Shown in pieces: positions 18,020-20,284 of a stretch of DNA of 20,284 bases; positions within the stretch are counted from its first letter, which is position 1, and every line of letters begins with the position of its first letter. Under the pieces are notes generated by a model. That model was not told the origin of the DNA. It ran no database searches and saw only the letters and a list, made by a program, of their open reading frames with translations. The stretch spans positions 4,337 to 24,620 of the forward strand of contig MNCI01011870.1 in NCBI GenBank assembly GCA_015680685.1, read 5' to 3'. The position numbers and the translations under genes are program-made. This DNA is from Gnetum montanum (lineage: Eukaryota > Streptophyta > Gnetopsida > Gnetales > Gnetaceae).

Positions 18020-18616
18020 TCATGTAGTTCGTGGTGGTGGTGGCTCCTCCATGGGTGCTTTCCCTTTGTCATGTGTTCCAAGATTTGAAGCTTGATGGCG
18101 TTGAAGTATGGCCTAGAGTTTCTTCTCTTGTAAGGCCTTGAGTGCCGTGGCGTGCATGTAAGTTTGCACTTGTGCCATAGAGGTAGCCCAGTCAGCCTTC
18201 TCTTTTTCTTCTGCTACCCTTTTATTCTCTGTCAACAGTTTATTAAGTTGCTTGGTTCTAAAAGTTTCCAGCTGGTTCTAAGCAACCTTTGGCCCTATAT
18301 TTGAAAGGTTTAATACTTCTGAAATGGCTTGAACAGTGAAATCAAAATTCACACCACAAATGTTAACCATGATGCCTTCTTCTTTGTTGTGCCAAAATTG
18401 GTACGTTTCCCCTAAGTACCAGGCACCACTTTCAAAGAGGGTATCTCCTGCTTCTACCTACACGAACCATCTGGTAGGAGGTTCATCTTCATGGATGCTA
18501 AATGATTTCTCCTCCTGTTCTGCTTGTTGTCCAGCAAGACCTTGTCTTCCACCTCTCTGAGATCGTTTCGTTCCACCTTGAACAGGACCCTCCTTCTATG
18601 CATGTTTCGGAGCCAT
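18020..18616 (-). pseudogene. Env-position ORF of E4, 198 codons, four in-frame TAG
   Basis: The start is ATG at 18616, 1 nt after the acceptor-like GCAG. One frame runs to TGA at 18020-18022 with stops only at codons 7, 53, 113 and 168, all TAG. Residues 1-50 are Gln/Gly/Lys-rich and begin MAPK. Residues 55-112 include FESGAWYLGETYQFWHNKEE and ICGVNFDFTVQAISEVL, a pattern like the V-x-G-x-x-VDF-x-x-x-x-IN-x-x-L stretch of plant Athila ORF proteins (putative plant transposon protein, PF20167 type). Residues 114-167 are charged and helical, perhaps a coiled coil. The tail is DKGKAPMEEPPPPRTT, shared with E2. No signal peptide or membrane segment is seen, so a true envelope is not supported. 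The function is unknown and the family link is tentative. Confidence 0.68.
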
Positions 18617-18617
18617 T

Positions 18618-18679
18618 CTGCAATCACACGGGTCAAGCGTTAGTAAGGTTGTTGTTTTTAAAGTTAAGTTATACCTTAC
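18618..18679 (-). promoter_or_regulatory. Intron-like module ahead of the env-position ORF (E4)
   Basis: On the minus strand: GTAAGGTAT at the start, CCTTACTAAC (18648-18639) as branch-point-like sequence about 20 nt before GATTGCAG at the end, then A and the ATG. Length is 62 nt. Donor, branch point and acceptor are all shared with E2. AGTAAGGT/ACCTTACT also forms an 8-bp inverted repeat. Confidence 0.55.
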
Positions 18680-19087
18680 TGCTTGCCTTAATTAAAGATC
18701 TTATGTTATAATGTGTGATCGTGCCCAAAAGTTTGTAATAATGGATCTTGTGACTTAGGTGGTTTCCGTGTTAATCTCCCAATGTACCTAAGGTCATATG
18801 ATTTTTGGCACAATTATTCTAAGTGTTAGTGTTCATTACCCTAATTGATGTTGTTTGGGCGATGATAAATTTCAAAAAATTTAGGCACTTTTCAGCAAGT
18901 GTCTCTCCCCCATGATGAAATTGAACACTCTGGGTTCAAGCAGGTTCAAACAGAATTAAAATCGGAGCACTAGTGAGCGAGATATGAGTGAAAAAGCAAG
19001 GGTCACGCAATCACAAGTCATAGAGAAAAATTTCAAAAACTCCCCCCGCGTAAATGACAAAATGATGCTAAGTGTTGTGGCAGGGGT
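18680..19087 (-). other. Putative leader between the internal promoter and the intron-like module
   Basis: It contains no ORF of note. On the minus strand it holds two purine tracts: GCGGGGGGAG (about 19041-19050) and CATCATGGGGGAGAGAC (18901-18917), the latter like the PPT-like tracts of E1 and E3. Confidence 0.4.
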
Positions 19088-19146
19088 ACCTATTTATAGG
19101 TAACTAGGACACGATATCACGTACGATACATCGCATACGCGATATC
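19088..19146 (-). promoter_or_regulatory. Internal U3-like promoter module in E4
   Basis: GATATC cores lie at 19113-19118 and 19141-19146 with a degenerate one (GATACATC) about 14 bp from each. A TATA box, TATAAATA, lies on the minus strand at 19091-19098. The spacing (28 = 14 + 14), the flanks (ACGCGATATCTCGTCCC against ACGCGATATCGCGTCCC) and the distance to TATA repeat the U3 layout of the E1 and E4 LTRs. The downstream LTR sequence is not repeated. It points at the env-position ORF, whose ATG is about 470 bp away. Confidence 0.6.
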
Positions 19147-19159
19147 TCGTCCCTAGTGA

Positions 19160-19439
19160 TGTGAGACACCAAGAAAATACCAAATTTTTAATGATTTTTC
19201 TTGAAATTAATGTTGGAAATTGAGGAGATTGACAAGTATTAAGATGTCCTAGGGTAATTTCATTGATTCGAGAGGCACTCTTAATGATAATGATGTGAAC
19301 GTTAGCAATAAAAATTTGGCGGGAACGAAAAAAGGGAATGTAATGGTACATTGGAACGTTAAAGTGAAAGAGGGATAATAATAGGGAAAGAAAATTATGA
19401 GAAATTAAGCTGAGGGTAAGAAATTGTGTGTGTGAGCTA
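19160..19439. other. No gene seen (E4 interior)
   Basis: AT-rich interior between the conserved block and the internal promoter. A minus-strand open frame here (19351-19094) lacks any recognisable feature and runs through the promoter module, so it is not called. Confidence 0.5.
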
Positions 19440-20284
19440 GAGAATTAGTGAAGATCACAACAAAAATTACACAAGTGGGTCCTCCCCAAAGCAGGTTCCA
19501 ACCTATAATGCCCTTGTGTAACCACACTTAAAGTGTCCGTGGGCACTAGAAGGGTTAAATGTAATTTGCACTAACTCCACAAAACACACACATGTAAATA
19601 TCACCAGAATGAGATGAAAATTCTATGTTACATGGGACACGAGCTACAATTACACGAACAGTGAGATGAGATGAAGTATAGAAGGGATTGTAGAGATTGG
19701 GACATGAGGTAACTGACCCAGGGCACAGTGAATCCTACGTGAAAAGCATGATTAAGGTGTTATTAACCCATCATTCCAAGATCAGGACCAAGTCCATTCC
19801 TCTAAATAATGACATCGCATTGTTTCATTCCATGATGAGCAACTATGAGAGTATCATAACAACAAGGTGTACAATCACTTGGTGTTTTATGCAAGGGAGG
19901 AGTGACTTTTGTTTTATGGCACTTTGTTTTTCTTTTTCTTCTTTCTTTTTTTTTTCACTTTACTGAATCTAGAGAAGCCGCCAACCTTCAAGCATGGATA
20001 CATGTCTTTCCAGTGGGATCCCCTAGAATAGCATTTGATTTTCAAGTGCCCTTTTGATAACTCTTACTTCCATTTTTGTTATATTTACAAGGATCTTAGT
20101 ACAACCACGTTGCATGACAACTCTCACAGATGTCACCAAAGAGAATCCACAAGTCCCCTTGATGTCACACCTTATTCATTCCCTCTTGGTCCATCCTTCT
20201 TCATTCTAGGTACAATGAACACAAAATTAATTTTAAGNGCTCCAACACAACCACCATCTTGTGCACCTTATACTCCTCCTAACT
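19440..20284 (-). repeat. Conserved internal non-coding block, copy in E4
   Basis: The minus strand aligns with E2 1431-2035 and continues 250 bp further upstream, to where E2 is cut by element X. That upstream part has CAAGGGGACTTGTGGATTCTC and GGTGTGACATC, shared with E3 at 15645-15680. The plus-strand ORF at 19697-19966 is antisense to the element and resembles the antisense ORF of E2. The block leaves the window at the right edge. Confidence 0.78.

Larger units (their letters stand above)
16222..20284 (-). mobile_element. E4: 3' part of a reverse element, inserted in E3 and split by solo LTR E5
   Basis: On the minus strand, from the right window edge: conserved block (20284-19440), U3-like internal promoter (19155-19088), leader, intron-like module (18679-18618), env-position ORF (18616-18020), PPT (17860-17852) and 3' LTR (17851-16222, split). 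Gag and the 5' LTR are outside the window. Without the inserted E5 and one target copy the LTR is 814 bp, within the 810-823 bp range of the two E1 LTRs. Confidence 0.87.

Noticed and set aside
18020-18616. True envelope glycoprotein
   Set aside because: Position between the interior and the 3' PPT fits, but no signal peptide, transmembrane segment or furin-like site is visible. The composition is that of a soluble, charged protein.
1431-20035. Apparent giant terminal inverted repeats (1431-2035 against 19450-20035) that could bound an 18.6-kb DNA transposon
   Set aside because: The arms are the same internal block of two retrotransposons, E2 and E4, lying in opposite orientation. LTRs, PPTs and target sites explain the layout, and there is no transposase.

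Overview
The window looks like repeat-rich nuclear DNA from a large plant genome. It has tRNA-Asp-primed Ty3/Gypsy retrotransposons, a plant-style LINE reverse transcriptase remnant, a tRNA-like SINE sequence and heavy transition decay of the kind methylation causes. A gymnosperm or another large-genome land plant would fit, but the species cannot be told from this sequence. I see no intact host gene, rRNA or CRISPR array. Three isolated N bases (about 5624, 6075 and 20237) suggest draft sequence.

Layout. 1-1430: a CpG-rich LTR-like segment of an unrelated element (X) with a TATA box, a poly(A) signal and a tandem array of 49-bp palindromic units. 1431-4064: the 3' part of a forward element (E2), with internal DNA, a decayed env-position ORF, a polypurine tract and a 1140-bp 3' LTR. 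4065-4590: an old island of LINE and SINE sequence into which E2 and E1 inserted. 4596-11116: a complete reverse-strand element (E1, 6521 bp) with two LTRs, PBS, gag-protease, PPT and a perfect 5-bp target duplication (GCAAT), but no reverse transcriptase, RNase H or integrase. About 11303-16221: the 5' part of a forward element (E3) with LTR, decayed PBS, broken gag and conserved non-coding DNA. 16222-20284: the 3' part of a reverse element (E4) inserted in E3. The 3' LTR of E4 is itself split by an 811-bp forward solo LTR (E5). E4 runs off the right edge.

E1 to E5 belong to one family: LTRs start TGATG and end CATCA, the preserved PPTs are GTGGGGGTA or close to it, and the PBS matches tRNA-Asp. 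The PBS, the gag and an additional ORF in the env position point to Athila-like Ty3/Gypsy elements. None of the visible copies encodes polymerase, so they would need enzymes from an autonomous relative.

The least ordinary parts are these: (1) a regularly spaced array of GATATC-centred palindromes at the start of U3; (2) a second copy of that palindrome-plus-TATA module inside E4, about 470 bp upstream of the env-position ORF; (3) a 62-67 nt intron-like module, with donor, branch-point-like sequence and acceptor, kept in E1, E2 and E4 and ending at the ATG of that ORF where the ORF survives; (4) a gag-protease frame in E1 that is broken by stops but keeps phase for 3.3 kb. Together these suggest that the family expressed its env-position ORF from its own spliced transcript.
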